A DNA stretch of 64,000 nucleotides from an uncultured Eubacteriales bacterium (GTDB taxonomy: Bacteria > Bacillota > Clostridia > Oscillospirales > Butyricicoccaceae). Positions 25,176-33,739 of the stretch are shown piece by piece; within the stretch, counting starts at the first letter, position 1; each line of letters begins with the position of its first letter. Position numbers and translations under genes: made by a program. The notes beneath the pieces were generated by a model. It was not told the DNA's origin. It worked only from the letters and a program-made list of their open reading frames with translations, and did not search any database. The stretch lies in contig CAJTUM010000008.1 of the NCBI GenBank assembly GCA_910579575.1, positions 26,173 to 90,172 of the forward strand. Reading direction: 5' to 3'.

Positions 25176-25206
25176 CAAAAAAGCCCGCAGTCAAAAGCTG
25201 CGGGCT
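25176..25206 (-). terminator. Intrinsic terminator of proBA
   Basis: AGCCCGCAG pairs with CTGCGGGCT across a 7-base loop, with a T-run on the minus strand, 27 bases after the proA stop. Confidence 0.88.
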
Positions 25207-25232
25207 CATTCTTTGGTCAAAGCAGGGGAGGA

Positions 25233-26477
25233 TCAGCGCGTCTGGCCTTGGCCCTGGACGATATACTTCCAGGAAGTCAGCTCTTTCAGGCCCATGGGGC
25301 CCCGGGCGTGCATTTTCTGCGTGGAGATGCCAATTTCAGCGCCCATGCCGAATTCGGCGCCGTCGGTAAAGCGGGTGGAGGCGTTGATATAGACGGCGGC
25401 GGCGTCCACCTGGTCGGCAAACAGCTGGGCGGCCTGAGGGTCCTGCGTGACGATGGACTCGCTGTGGCCAGTGGTGTAGCGCTGGATGTGCCGGACGGCG
25501 TCCTCAATGCAGTTGACCACCTTGCAGGACAGTATATAATCGTTGTATTCCACGGCGTAATCCTCCACTGTGGCCGGGGCGATGCCGGGCAGAATAGCGA
25601 TGGTGCGGGGGCAGCCTCGCCATTCCACCTGGCATTCGTCCAGTCGAGTCTTGGCCATGGGCAGAAATTCCGAAGCGATATCTTGATGGACCAGCAAGCT
25701 TTCCGCCGCGTTGCACACAGAGGGGCGAGAGCATTTGGCGTTGAACAAAATCTCTGCGGCCATGGTCAGGTCCGCCGCCTTGTCCACATAAACATGGCAG
25801 TTGCCCGCTCCCGTTTCGATGACGGGCACCTTGGCATTTTCCACAACGGAGCGGATCAGCCCTGCGCCGCCCCGAGGGATTAGCACGTCGATCAGGCCCC
25901 GCAGGCCCATCATGGCGGCGGCGGTTTGGCGGGAAGTATCGTCTAACAAACAGACGCAGTCAGGGTTTAAGCCCTGTTCTTCCAGGGCGCGGCGCATGAT
26001 TTGGGCCAGCTCAGTGTTGGAGCGAAAGGCCTCTTTGCCGCCCCGAAGAAAAGCGGCGTTGCCCGCTTTGAAGCACAGGACGGCGGAATCCGCCGTCACA
26101 TTGGGCCGGGCCTCATAGATAACGCCTACCACCCCCAGCGGAACGCGAACTTTGCGGATGTGTAGGCCGTTGGGCCGGGAAAAGCTTTCTATAACCTGAC
26201 CGATGGGATCTTCCAAGGCGGCCACCTGCCGGGCGCCCTGGGCCATGGAACGCACTCGCTCTTCCGTCAGCGCCAGCCGGTCGATCATGGCCTCCCGCAG
26301 GCCGTTGTCGCGGGCGTAGGCGATATCCCGGGCGTTGGCGGATAAAATAGAGGCCATATTGTCTTCCAGAGCCTGGGCGACGGCCAGCAGGGCGCGGTTT
26401 TTGGTTTCGGTATCATAAAGAGCCAGCTCTCTGGCCGCCTGTTTGCATTTCATTGCCATCTGATGCAGATGTTCCAT
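25233..26477 (-). CDS. proA: Gamma-glutamyl phosphate reductase
   Basis: 414 residues, an aldehyde dehydrogenase-fold enzyme reducing gamma-glutamyl phosphate to glutamate semialdehyde with NADPH, step two of proline synthesis. Seen: VPLGVVGVIYEARPN at 112-126, FLRGGKEA, LIPRGGAGLI, and the catalytic Cys in RPSVCNAAES (C255). It follows proB by 14 bases. ATG 26477 has AAGGAGG at 8-base spacing; the frame is open 6 codons further upstream without a better site. Confidence 0.95.
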   Translation of the reverse strand: MEHLHQMAMKCKQAARELALYDTETKNRALLAVAQALEDNMASILSANARDIAYARDNGLREAMIDRLALTEERVRSMAQGARQVAALEDPIGQVIESFSRPNGLHIRKVRVPLGVVGVIYEARPNVTADSAVLCFKAGNAAFLRGGKEAFRSNTELAQIMRRALEEQGLNPDCVCLLDDTSRQTAAAMMGLRGLIDVLIPRGGAGLIRSVVENAKVPVIETGAGNCHVYVDKAADLTMAAEILFNAKCSRPSVCNAAESLLVHQDIASEFLPMAKTRLDECQVEWRGCPRTIAILPGIAPATVEDYAVEYNDYILSCKVVNCIEDAVRHIQRYTTGHSESIVTQDPQAAQLFADQVDAAAVYINASTRFTDGAEFGMGAEIGISTQKMHARGPMGLKELTSWKYIVQGQGQTR

Positions 26478-26491
26478 CAAAAGCGCCTCCT

Positions 26492-27307
26492 TCAAATCGA
26501 TTTTGGTTTGAGCGATTGGGCTTCCTCAGGCAAAAACAAAGTGCCTACCGGTTTGCCTTCAAACAAGTCGTACAGCAGGTCGGGGTCGGCGCCGTTGATA
26601 ATGGCCATGGGAGCGCCGCAGACCAAGGCGATTTTGGCGGCTTGGATTTTGGTCGCCATGCCGCCGGTTCCGCGGTTTGAGCCAGAGCCGCCGGCGATGG
26701 ATTCGATCCGCTTGTCGATCTTTGTCACCAGCGGAATCAGCTGAGCCTCCGGGTTTTTTCGGGGGTCTTGGGCGTAAAGACCGTCGATATCCGACAAAAG
26801 AATCAGACCGTCCGCCTCGGTGAGCGCGGTCACCATGGCGGAAAGCGTGTCGTTGTCGCCAAATTCTAGCTCCTCAATGGAAACGGTGTCGTTTTCATTG
26901 ACAATGGGAATGGCGCCCATGGAAAACAGCCGCTCAAAGGTATTGCGGGCGTTGACGGCCCGGTTTTCCGATTCCAGCACGTCCCGGGTCAGCAGCACTT
27001 GGGCCACCTTGTGGTTTTGTTCCAAAAACAGCTTGTCATAGAGGTACATCAGCTCGCATTGGCCCACCGCGGCGGCGGCCTGCTTGGAAGGGATGTCCTG
27101 AGGGCGGCAGGGCAGCCCCATCTTGGCCACGCCCACGGCCACCGCGCCGGAGGAGACCAGCACAATCTCCCGGCCGGAATTTTTGATATCAGAAAGCGTT
27201 TTGCAAAGCTTCTCAAACCGGCGGATATTGATGCGGCCGGTTTCATATGTCAAGGTGCTGGTGCCGATTTTAATCACGACGCGTTTGGCGTCTGCAAGAG
27301 TTTTCAA
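26492..27307 (-). CDS. proB: Glutamate 5-kinase (no PUA domain)
   Basis: 271 residues: an amino acid kinase domain with VVIKIGTSTL, LVSSGAVAVG, QVLLTRDV, IPIVNENDTVSIEELEFGDND and GTGGMATKIQAA. It phosphorylates glutamate to start proline synthesis. The C-terminal PUA domain present in the longer E. coli enzyme is absent, as in many Gram-positive ProB proteins. The start is TTG 27307, with AGGAGG exactly 8 bases ahead. Transcribed with proA from the TTGACG/TATAGT promoter upstream. Confidence 0.95.
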   Translation of the reverse strand: MKTLADAKRVVIKIGTSTLTYETGRINIRRFEKLCKTLSDIKNSGREIVLVSSGAVAVGVAKMGLPCRPQDIPSKQAAAAVGQCELMYLYDKLFLEQNHKVAQVLLTRDVLESENRAVNARNTFERLFSMGAIPIVNENDTVSIEELEFGDNDTLSAMVTALTEADGLILLSDIDGLYAQDPRKNPEAQLIPLVTKIDKRIESIAGGSGSNRGTGGMATKIQAAKIALVCGAPMAIINGADPDLLYDLFEGKPVGTLFLPEEAQSLKPKSI

Positions 27308-27399
27308 AAAAGCGACCTCCTGTGGGGCGCGTCGGCGGAGCTGCCCTCCCCCAAACCTGCCCGGAAATAGACGGGCGAAAAAAGGGCCCGTTTCTCTTT

Positions 27400-27428
27400 A
27401 CTATATCAAATTCGCGGGTCAGCGTCAA
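27400..27428 (-). promoter_or_regulatory. Promoter of proBA
   Basis: Minus strand TTGACG (27428-27423), 17-base spacer, TATAGT (27405-27400). Confidence 0.75.
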
Positions 27429-27499
27429 TGCGCCTCTCGACAAGAAAAGTTGCTTTGGGCAGGAAAGAGAGCTTCTTCCGCATCCGCCGAGATGAACGC

Positions 27500-27527
27500 A
27501 AAAAAAACGGGGGCCAAAACGGCCCCC
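27500..27527 (-). terminator. Intrinsic terminator of gdhA
   Basis: GGGGGCC pairs with GGCCCCC over a 5-base loop, followed on the minus strand by GTTTTTTT. Confidence 0.88.
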
Positions 27528-27561
27528 GGCAGAGTTTATGGGTTTGAAAAAGAAGCGAGGC

Positions 27562-28908
27562 TTAGATCAAGCCCTGAGCCATCATGGCTTCGGCCACTTT
27601 CTTGAAGCCCGCGATGTTGGCGCCGGCAACCAGGTCGTAGCCCATGCCGCATTCCTCGGCGGCCTTGGCAGACTCGTCGTGGATGTTCTTCATGATAGCG
27701 TGGAGCTTCTGGTCCACTTCTTCGGGCTCCCAGCTGTAGCGCATGGAGTTCTGAGCCATTTCCAGAGCGGAGGTGGCCACGCCGCCGGCGTTGACAGCCT
27801 TGGAAGGCGCGACGATCTTCATATTCTTTTGCAGATACTCCAGAGCCTCGTTGGTTGTGGGCATATTGGCGACCTCGATATAATACTGGACGCCGTTATC
27901 CACCAGCTGCTTGGCCTCTGTCATGCCGATTTCGTTCTGATAAGCGCAGGGCATGGCGATATCCACCTTCTCGCCCCAAACCTTTGCCTTGGGAACGAAC
28001 TTGACGCCGAATTTATCCGCATAATCCTGAGCGCGGTCGCGGCCGGAAGCCCGCATTTCCAGCAGATAGGCGATCTTCTCTTCTGTGACAATGCCGTCGG
28101 GATCGTAGCAATAGCCGTCCGGGCCGGAAATGGTGACGACCTTGCCGCCCAGCTGAGCGACTTTTTCGCACACGCCCCAAGCCACGTTGCCGAAGCCGGA
28201 GACAGCCACAGTCTTGCCCTTCAGATCTTCGCCATAGTGCTTCAGCACTTCCTGGAGGTAGTAGGTGGCGCCGTAGCCAGTGGCTTCCGGGCGGAAATAG
28301 CTGCCGCCATAGGACAGGCCCTTGCCGGTCAGCACGCCGTTTTCCCAGGTCCCCTTGATGCGCTTATACTGGCCGTACAGATAGCCGATCTCCCGGCCGG
28401 CCACGCCGATATCGCCGGCGGGGACGTCCACATCCGGGCCGATGTGGCGATACAGCTCGGTCATAAAGGCCTGGCAGAAGCGCATGATCTCAGCGTCGCT
28501 GCGGCCCCGGGGGTCAAAGTCGCTGCCGCCCTTGGCGCCGCCGATGGGCAGGCCAGTCAGGCTGTTTTTGAAGGTCTGCTCAAAGCCCAGAAACTTCATG
28601 GTGTCCAGCTTGACAGAGGGATGGAAGCGCAGGCCGCCCTTATAGGGGCCGATGGCGCCGTTGAACTGCACGCGGTAGCCGCGGTTCACATGGGTCTCGC
28701 CCTTGTCGTCCATCCAGGTGACGCGGAACTCGATGGTGCGGTCGGGCTCGCACATTCTCTCCAGCAGACCGGCTTTCTCATATTCCGGGTGCTGCGCCAC
28801 GATGGGCTCGATGCTCTTGAAAACCTCTTCTACGGTCTGGAGAAACAGCTCTTCGCCCTCGTTGCGGGCCTTGACCTCGTCCAGAACTCTTTGCATATAA
28901 GCGTTCAT
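27562..28908 (-). CDS. gdhA: NADP-specific glutamate dehydrogenase
   Basis: 448 residues, the usual length of the hexameric small-subunit enzyme. Seen: GPYKGGLRFHPSV (glutamate-binding Lys), PIGGAKGGSDFDPRG (catalytic Lys), PAGDIGVAGREIGYLYGQYKRI, and a Rossmann domain with VAVSGFGNVAWG; SGPDGYCYDPDG is the strand typical of the NADP-preferring class. It makes glutamate from 2-oxoglutarate and ammonium. ATG 28908 has GAGGAGG ahead; upstream in-frame codons are rejected. It is monocistronic with its own promoter and terminator, next to the glutamate-consuming proBA genes. Confidence 0.95.
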   Translation of the reverse strand: MNAYMQRVLDEVKARNEGEELFLQTVEEVFKSIEPIVAQHPEYEKAGLLERMCEPDRTIEFRVTWMDDKGETHVNRGYRVQFNGAIGPYKGGLRFHPSVKLDTMKFLGFEQTFKNSLTGLPIGGAKGGSDFDPRGRSDAEIMRFCQAFMTELYRHIGPDVDVPAGDIGVAGREIGYLYGQYKRIKGTWENGVLTGKGLSYGGSYFRPEATGYGATYYLQEVLKHYGEDLKGKTVAVSGFGNVAWGVCEKVAQLGGKVVTISGPDGYCYDPDGIVTEEKIAYLLEMRASGRDRAQDYADKFGVKFVPKAKVWGEKVDIAMPCAYQNEIGMTEAKQLVDNGVQYYIEVANMPTTNEALEYLQKNMKIVAPSKAVNAGGVATSALEMAQNSMRYSWEPEEVDQKLHAIMKNIHDESAKAAEECGMGYDLVAGANIAGFKKVAEAMMAQGLI

Positions 28909-28968
28909 TTTTAACTGCCTCCTCATGTGTGTGAAAAATCTTTTGGATTTGATGGATCCGCCGTCTTT

Positions 28969-28997
28969 ATCTTATGCTGTGGGCTGGAAAAAGTCAA
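28969..28997 (-). promoter_or_regulatory. Promoter of gdhA
   Basis: Minus strand TTGACT (28997-28992), 17-base spacer, TAAGAT (28974-28969). Confidence 0.7.
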
Positions 28998-29202
28998 GCC
29001 GGGCTTTGTGAAATCCTATGAAAATTTTTCATGAAAAAATGCGAAAGATATGCGGCGGCGGAAGCCCCTTCCCGCCGCAGGACAAGTATTTTTGGAACGC
29101 CCCGCAGGAAGCGGGAGAAAACCAAAAATTTTTTTGAAAAACGACAGAAAAGGGGCATATCGCCTTGCGGGATTCCAAAAGGATCAGAAAAATTATCTGG
29201 AT

Positions 29203-29238
29203 AAAAGGCGACGAACCCCCAAACGCCTCGCCTTTTTT
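29203..29238 (+). terminator. Terminator-like hairpin upstream of pepT
   Basis: AAAAGGCGA pairs with TCGCCTTTT over a 16-base loop, followed by a T-run. It lies before, not after, a plus-strand gene, so it may be an attenuator or end an unseen small RNA. Confidence 0.5.
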
Positions 29239-29325
29239 CAGCAAAGGAGCCCTGGCGCAAAACAAGCGGGTATGATAAAATATAGACAGAAAACTCAAAT
29301 TCAAAACAGAAAGAGGTAGATCGCC

Positions 29326-30558
29326 ATGACCCGCGCTTACGAAAAACTGATGGAATATGTCAAGTTTGACACCGCCTCCGACGCCAATTCGCCCACCGTG
29401 CCCAGCACGATGAAGCAAAAGGACCTGGGCGCCTATCTGATCAAACAGATGAAGGAGCTGGGAATCCAGGACGCCGAGATGGACGACAAAGGCTATGTCT
29501 ATGGCTCCATCCCCGCCGCCCCCGGCTATGAAAAGGCCCCAAAGATTGGCTTCTTGGCTCATTTGGACACGGTGGACGACGTGCCCGCCTGCCAGGACCC
29601 CCGCATTGTGAAACAGTACGACGGCGGCGACGTTGTGCTCAACGAGCAGCACAACGTCGTAATGAGCCCGGAGGAATTTCCCGGCCTGAAGCAGATGATC
29701 GGCGACGATATCATCGTCACCAACGGCCTGAGCCTGCTGGGCGCCGACGACAAGGCGGGCATCGCCGAGATTCTCACCGCCGTGGAGCGAATGCTGAACG
29801 ACCCCTCTATCCCGCACGGCGTGGTCAAGATGGCCTTTACGCCGGACGAGGAAATCGGCCGGGGCCCGGCGCATTTTGACGTGGCCCGGTTCGACGCCGA
29901 TTTTGCCTACACAGTGGACGGCGCTTTGTTGGGCGGCGTGGAATATGAAAACTTCAACGCCGCCGGCAGCGAGGTGACGGTCAACGGCCAGAGCGTCCAC
30001 CCCGGCGCCGCCAAAAACCAGATGAAAAACGCCAACACCATCGCCATGGAATTTCATTCTCTGCTGCCGCTGGAGCAAAAGCCGGAATACACCGAGGGCT
30101 ACGAGGGCTTTTATTTCCTGCGGGGTATGGAGGGCTCTGTGGAGAAGACCAGCCTGCACTATATGCTGCGGGACCATGACAAGGAGAAATTTGAGCAAAA
30201 AAAGGCCATGATGGACAAAGCCGCCGCCTTCCTCAACGAGAAATATGGCCCGGGAACCGTCCAAGTGGAAACGACAGATATGTACCGCAATATGCGGGAA
30301 AAGATCGAACCCGAGTTCCACCTGGTCCAAGCCGTGTTGGACGCTATGGAGGAGCTGGGGGTCAAGCCTGTCGTCACCCCCATCCGGGGCGGCACCGACG
30401 GCGCCGAGCTGACCTACAAGGGCCTGCTGTGCCCCAATTTCTGCACCGGCGGCACAAATTTCCACGGCCGCTTTGAAACCGTCTCCATCCAGGCCATGGA
30501 CAAGGTGACGGACCTGATCGAAAAAATCGTGGTCAACTACGCCAAAAAATCCAAATAA
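29326..30558 (+). CDS. pepT: Peptidase T (tripeptide aminopeptidase)
   Basis: 410 residues, M20 metallopeptidase. Zinc and catalytic motifs in order: AHLDTVDD (H79, D81), GADDKAGIAEI (bridging Asp), PDEEIGRG (catalytic Glu pair), YTVDGALLGGVEYENFNAA, HPGAAKNQM in the dimerisation domain and GGTDGAELTYKG with a final NFHGRFE His. It releases the N-terminal residue of tripeptides in the cytoplasm. AGAGGTAG precedes the ATG. Monocistronic. Confidence 0.95.
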   Translation: MTRAYEKLMEYVKFDTASDANSPTVPSTMKQKDLGAYLIKQMKELGIQDAEMDDKGYVYGSIPAAPGYEKAPKIGFLAHLDTVDDVPACQDPRIVKQYDGGDVVLNEQHNVVMSPEEFPGLKQMIGDDIIVTNGLSLLGADDKAGIAEILTAVERMLNDPSIPHGVVKMAFTPDEEIGRGPAHFDVARFDADFAYTVDGALLGGVEYENFNAAGSEVTVNGQSVHPGAAKNQMKNANTIAMEFHSLLPLEQKPEYTEGYEGFYFLRGMEGSVEKTSLHYMLRDHDKEKFEQKKAMMDKAAAFLNEKYGPGTVQVETTDMYRNMREKIEPEFHLVQAVLDAMEELGVKPVVTPIRGGTDGAELTYKGLLCPNFCTGGTNFHGRFETVSIQAMDKVTDLIEKIVVNYAKKSK

Positions 30559-30784
30559 ACTATTTCGGCAGATAAACGACGGGCTTTGGGCGCGGCCATG
30601 CCTTTTGGGCAATCGCGCCGACGGCCCGTGGCGGAATGCGGATGGAAGCCTGGCGGGGGGAGGAATCCCCCCGCCGCGGCGCGTCCGAAGCAAGAACTCT
30701 TCGCGGCTCCGGCGAGGGGCAGGGGGCGCGGCCCTCAAAACGGGGCTCCTTTATTTTATCGAGAGGGCGGGTAGGCATTCGCTT
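30559..30784. other. Intergenic region with a G-rich hairpin
   Basis: 226 bases. GGCGGGGGGA pairs perfectly with TCCCCCCGCC (30652-30675, GGAA loop) with no T-run. The stretch GGGCAATCGCGCCGACGGCCC (about 30607-30627) resembles, in reverse orientation, part of the GTCGGG/CCCGAC repeats at 34566 and 61909 and may be a decayed copy. No gene seen. Confidence 0.4.
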
Positions 30785-31846
30785 ATGTATGATATTGCAA
30801 TCGTCGGTTTAGGCCCTGCCGGGGCGGCGCTGGCCCGGCTGCTGGCCGGGAAATATAAGGTGGCGGCTGTCGACCAAAAAGGGCCCGCCAGAGGCTTTGA
30901 AAAGCCCTGCGGCGGCCTGCTGGCGCCAGACGCCCAGAAAGCCCTGGCCCGCCTGGGGCTGACGCTGCCCAAATCTCTGCTGGCGGAGCCTCAGATTTTC
31001 TCTGTGCGCACCATCGACCTGGCCGCCGGGCTGACCCGCTGGTATCAGCGGTTTTATCTGAATCTGGACCGGGCCAAATTCGACCAGTGGATGATTGAGC
31101 AGATTCCAGAAAGCGCGACGGTGGAGTTGGACAGCCGATGCGCCAAGATTGAGCGCATCGAGGGGGGCTTTCGGGTCCATTACCGCCGGGGCGGGGAGGA
31201 AAAACAGCTGGAATGCCGGACCCTTGTGGGGGCGGACGGGGCAAATTCCATCGTCCGCCGGACCTTTTTTCCCAACAAGAAAATCCGCAGCTATGTGGCG
31301 GTACAGCAGTGGTTTCAAGATCAAAACCCCAATCCTTTTTACAGCTGCGTCTTTGACAACAAGGCCACCGATTGCTATTCCTGGTCCATCTGCAAGGACG
31401 GTTATTTTATCTTTGGCGGCGCTTACCCGCCTAAGGATTGCCGCCGGCGGTTTGAGGACCAAAAGCGGGCGCTGGAGAGCCGAGGCTTCCGGTTTGGCGC
31501 GCCGGTGAAGACGGAAGCCTGCCAGGTGTTGCGGCCCAAAAACTGGCGGCAGTTCTGCATCGGCGGAAAAGGCGTTTTTTTGCTGGGCGAGGCGGCGGGC
31601 TTTATCAGCCCCAGCTCCTTGGAAGGGGTCAGCTGGGCGCTGAACAGCGCCATGGCTCTGGCGGAGGCCCTGGATTCCCCGGAGCCCCGCCGGTCCTATT
31701 CCCTTTTCACCCTGGGTATGCGGCTGCGGCTGACGGCCAAGCTGCTCAAATGCCCCGCCATGTATCAGCCGGCTTTGCGGCGGCTTGTGCTGCGCTCGGG
31801 CCTGCAGGCTTTGGATTTGCTGGACGGCCAGGAGGAGGGCGAATAA
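30785..31846 (+). CDS. FAD-dependent oxidoreductase, geranylgeranyl reductase-like family
   Basis: 353 residues. FAD-binding GLGPAGAALARLL near the N-terminus, KPCGGLLAPDA (the Cys-Gly-Gly motif of geranylgeranyl/FixC-type reductases), VGADGANSIVRR and GEAAGFISPSSLEGVSWALNSA (second FAD contact). The family oxidises or reduces isoprenoid and quinone-like substrates; here the substrate is unknown. ATG 30785 is chosen because the protein then begins with YDIAIVGLG; the frame is open 60 codons upstream through G-rich intergenic sequence. The ribosome site is poor. The next gene, a WYL regulator, starts directly after the stop and may control it. Confidence 0.8.
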   Translation: MYDIAIVGLGPAGAALARLLAGKYKVAAVDQKGPARGFEKPCGGLLAPDAQKALARLGLTLPKSLLAEPQIFSVRTIDLAAGLTRWYQRFYLNLDRAKFDQWMIEQIPESATVELDSRCAKIERIEGGFRVHYRRGGEEKQLECRTLVGADGANSIVRRTFFPNKKIRSYVAVQQWFQDQNPNPFYSCVFDNKATDCYSWSICKDGYFIFGGAYPPKDCRRRFEDQKRALESRGFRFGAPVKTEACQVLRPKNWRQFCIGGKGVFLLGEAAGFISPSSLEGVSWALNSAMALAEALDSPEPRRSYSLFTLGMRLRLTAKLLKCPAMYQPALRRLVLRSGLQALDLLDGQEEGE

Positions 31847-32827
31847 ATGCGGGGCGACCGATTGTTTGCCATTTTATATCTGCTCGCCGAGCGGGGGAGC
31901 ATGACGGCCGGGCAGCTGGCAGAGCAGCTGGAGGTTTCGGTCCGCACCATTTATCGAGATATCGAAGCCCTCAGCGTCTGGGGCGCGCCCATCCGCACAG
32001 AGGCTGGGCCCGGAGGCGGGGTTTCCCTGATGGAGGGCGGCGCTTTGGACAAGGCGCTGCTCACCGCCCAACAGCAGCGCCAGGTGTTGATGGCTCTGGA
32101 AAATTTCAGCGTAGCCGGCGGCGGAGGGGAGCAGACCCTGGCCCGGCTGCGCGCTTTTTTTGGCCAGTCGGAGCAAAGCTGGATCGAAGCGGACTTTTCC
32201 TCTTGGGGCGGCGGCCGCGATCAGGGACAATTCGCCTTGCTGCGGCAAGCCGTTTTGGAGCGGCGGGAAATCTCTTTTGATTACCTGGATCGGCAGGGCA
32301 AGGCCAGCCCCCGCCGGGCTCGGCCGGCCAAGCTGATTTTCAAAACCTCCGCCTGGTATGTCCAGGCGTTTTGTCTGTCACGCCAGGCTTGGCGGTCTTT
32401 CAAAGCGCGCCGTATGCACAACCTGACCCTGGAAGAGGAGCGGTTTCCGCCTCTTTCCCCGCCGCCGCTGGAGCCGCCGCCTCAGGCTTTCCCGCTGGTG
32501 AAGCTGTGGTTTGCCCCGGAGCACGAGAGCCGCGTGCGGGAGGAATTTGAGCCCGAGCAGATCAAACCCCTGCCCAGCGGCGGCTTTTTGGTGCAGGCGC
32601 CGCTGCCGGCGGACGACTGGCTGGCGGGCTATTTGCTGTCCTTTGGCGGCGGTCTTCGGGCGCTGGACCCGCCCTGCCTGGAGCTTCGGATGCGGCAAAA
32701 GGCGGAGCGCATTTTGGCGGATTTCTACGATTCTGAAAAATTCTCCGAAATCACTGACATACAGTTGTCAGCAGAGCGGGCGTATGATAAAGGCAACAAA
32801 GGCGACAAACGCCAAAAAGGAGAATGA
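31847..32827 (+). CDS. WYL-domain transcriptional regulator (YafY/DeoR-type HTH)
   Basis: 326 residues. An N-terminal helix-turn-helix (RLFAILYLLAERGSMTAGQLAEQLEVSVRTIYRDIEAL) is followed by a WYL domain around residues 130-215 (REISFDYLDRQGKASPRRARPAKLIFKTSAWYVQAFCL) and a C-terminal WCX extension. WYL proteins bind ligands such as nucleotides or single-stranded nucleic acid and switch transcription. The ATG abuts the stop of the oxidoreductase gene, so the two form an operon with the zinc-ribbon gene 4 bases after it. Confidence 0.88.
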   Translation: MRGDRLFAILYLLAERGSMTAGQLAEQLEVSVRTIYRDIEALSVWGAPIRTEAGPGGGVSLMEGGALDKALLTAQQQRQVLMALENFSVAGGGGEQTLARLRAFFGQSEQSWIEADFSSWGGGRDQGQFALLRQAVLERREISFDYLDRQGKASPRRARPAKLIFKTSAWYVQAFCLSRQAWRSFKARRMHNLTLEEERFPPLSPPPLEPPPQAFPLVKLWFAPEHESRVREEFEPEQIKPLPSGGFLVQAPLPADDWLAGYLLSFGGGLRALDPPCLELRMRQKAERILADFYDSEKFSEITDIQLSAERAYDKGNKGDKRQKGE

Positions 32828-32831
32828 CAAC

Positions 32832-33125
32832 ATGGAACAGAACAAGAATTACGAGAACATGAAATTCTGCCAAAGCTGCGGAATGCCGCTGACAGAGGAG
32901 GGCCAACTGGGGACAAACGCCGACGGCAGCCGGAACCAGGACTATTGCAGCTATTGCTGGAAGGAAGGCGCTTTCACCTGGCCCCAGGCTACCATGGAGC
33001 AGATGATCGACCATTGCGCCCCCATGATGGCCCAAAGCGGTTTCACCCAGGAAGAGGCCCGCCAAAGGATGCGACAATGGTTCCCCACGCTGAAGCGCTG
33101 GGCCGGCGAGGGCCGGCAGGCATAG
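32832..33125 (+). CDS. Small zinc-ribbon domain protein
   Basis: 97 residues. KFCQSCGMPL and QDYCSYCWKEG form two CxxC knuckles of a zinc ribbon of the kind often annotated as putative zinc ribbon domain. The rest (TMEQMIDHCAPMMAQSGFTQEEARQRMRQWFPTLKRW) is helical. It is often encoded near AraC/WYL-type regulators, as here. Function unknown. AAAAGGAG lies about 10 bases ahead of the ATG. Last gene of the oxidoreductase-WYL operon. Confidence 0.85.
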   Translation: MEQNKNYENMKFCQSCGMPLTEEGQLGTNADGSRNQDYCSYCWKEGAFTWPQATMEQMIDHCAPMMAQSGFTQEEARQRMRQWFPTLKRWAGEGRQA

Positions 33126-33159
33126 CCCGTTAGCCGCAATGCCCAATATCGAACCGACC

Positions 33160-33201
33160 GACAATCGCCGAGGCTTTTGCGCCCCGGCGATTGTTCTGTT
33201 T
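33160..33201 (+). terminator. Intrinsic terminator after the zinc-ribbon gene
   Basis: ACAATCGCCG (33161-33170) pairs with CGGCGATTGT (33185-33194), followed by TCTGTTTT. Confidence 0.75.
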
Positions 33202-33222
33202 TCGCAATTATTTGAAAAATGG

Positions 33223-33251
33223 TTGATTTTTGGTGAAAAATATCGTATTAT
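33223..33251 (+). promoter_or_regulatory. Promoter of the small membrane protein gene
   Basis: TTGATT, 17-base spacer, TATTAT (33246-33251). Confidence 0.7.
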
Positions 33252-33310
33252 AGAAGAAATTAAAAAAGTTTTCCGAATTCGCTTGATGATTTGAGAAAGA
33301 ATGGTGAAAT

Positions 33311-33697
33311 TTGAAGAAACAAAAGCGAGCGTCTTTTTGGTACATAGGCTTGTTTTTCTTCTGCGTCGCTCTTATTTTGGTCGACGCGCCGCTCTTTTTG
33401 AAAGTGCGGCGGTATGTGAGCCGAACGTATCTGGCGTATTTACACATCCTGTATTTGTCGGGCGTATTTGCTCTTCTCACCGTGCTCCTTTTGTGCAAAA
33501 GCCGTGTGAACGGCGCTGTGAAATCAAAATGGTTGAGCGGCGGTTGTTTGGCGGTTAGTCTGCTTTTGTTGGCGGCGGTTTGGCTTTCGCTCCCAATCTC
33601 TCCAGGGCTGCCGGGCTCCAACAGCTTTTCTTTGTCCGCTATGTTGGTCGCCGGCTGCGCCGTCGATCTGGTGGATTCCCTCCGAACCAAAAAATAG
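33311..33697 (+). CDS. Small multi-pass membrane protein, unknown function
   Basis: 128 residues: a basic start (KKQKR) followed by about four hydrophobic segments (FWYIGLFFFCVALILVDAPLF; AYLHILYLSGVFALLTVLLL; WLSGGCLAVSLLLLAAVWL; SLSAMLVAGCAVDLV). No family recognised. The start is TTG 33311; an ATG at 33301 opens an overlapping frame, but that frame shows no membrane pattern. A good promoter (33223-33251) lies upstream and a strong bidirectional terminator follows. It is convergent with the two small membrane genes on the other strand. Confidence 0.6.
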   Translation: MKKQKRASFWYIGLFFFCVALILVDAPLFLKVRRYVSRTYLAYLHILYLSGVFALLTVLLLCKSRVNGAVKSKWLSGGCLAVSLLLLAAVWLSLPISPGLPGSNSFSLSAMLVAGCAVDLVDSLRTKK

Positions 33698-33700
33698 CGA

Positions 33701-33735
33701 AAAACCGCCGGGAACGAAGCGTTCCCGGCGGTTTT
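33701..33735. terminator. Bidirectional intrinsic terminator
   Basis: AAAACCGCCGGGAACG pairs perfectly with CGTTCCCGGCGGTTTT (AAG loop), between convergent genes. Confidence 0.92.
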
Positions 33736-33739
33736 GGGT

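Larger units (their letters stand above)
28909..29325. other. Intergenic region between divergent gdhA and pepT
   Basis: 417 bases without a credible gene. It holds the gdhA promoter (28969-28997). Two structures read on the plus strand follow: a nested hairpin ATTTTTGG...CCAAAAAT around CCCGC...GCGGG ending in a T-run (about 29088-29137), and AAAAGGCGA...TCGCCTTTT with a T-run (29203-29238). A TATGAT -10-like box (29271-29276) precedes pepT without a good -35. The two terminator-like hairpins have no gene in front of them on the plus strand. Confidence 0.5.

Noticed and set aside
27538..28914. 458-codon plus-strand frame opposite gdhA
   Set aside because: It is the complementary shadow of a high-G+C gene; gdhA has all catalytic motifs, a ribosome site, a promoter and a terminator.
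29029..30738. 569-codon minus-strand frame opposite pepT
   Set aside because: Antisense shadow of pepT with His/Val/Gln-rich composition and no domain.
33301..33558. 85-codon frame starting at ATG 33301, overlapping the small membrane gene
   Set aside because: No membrane or domain pattern, whereas the overlapping TTG 33311 frame encodes four hydrophobic segments and runs to the terminator.
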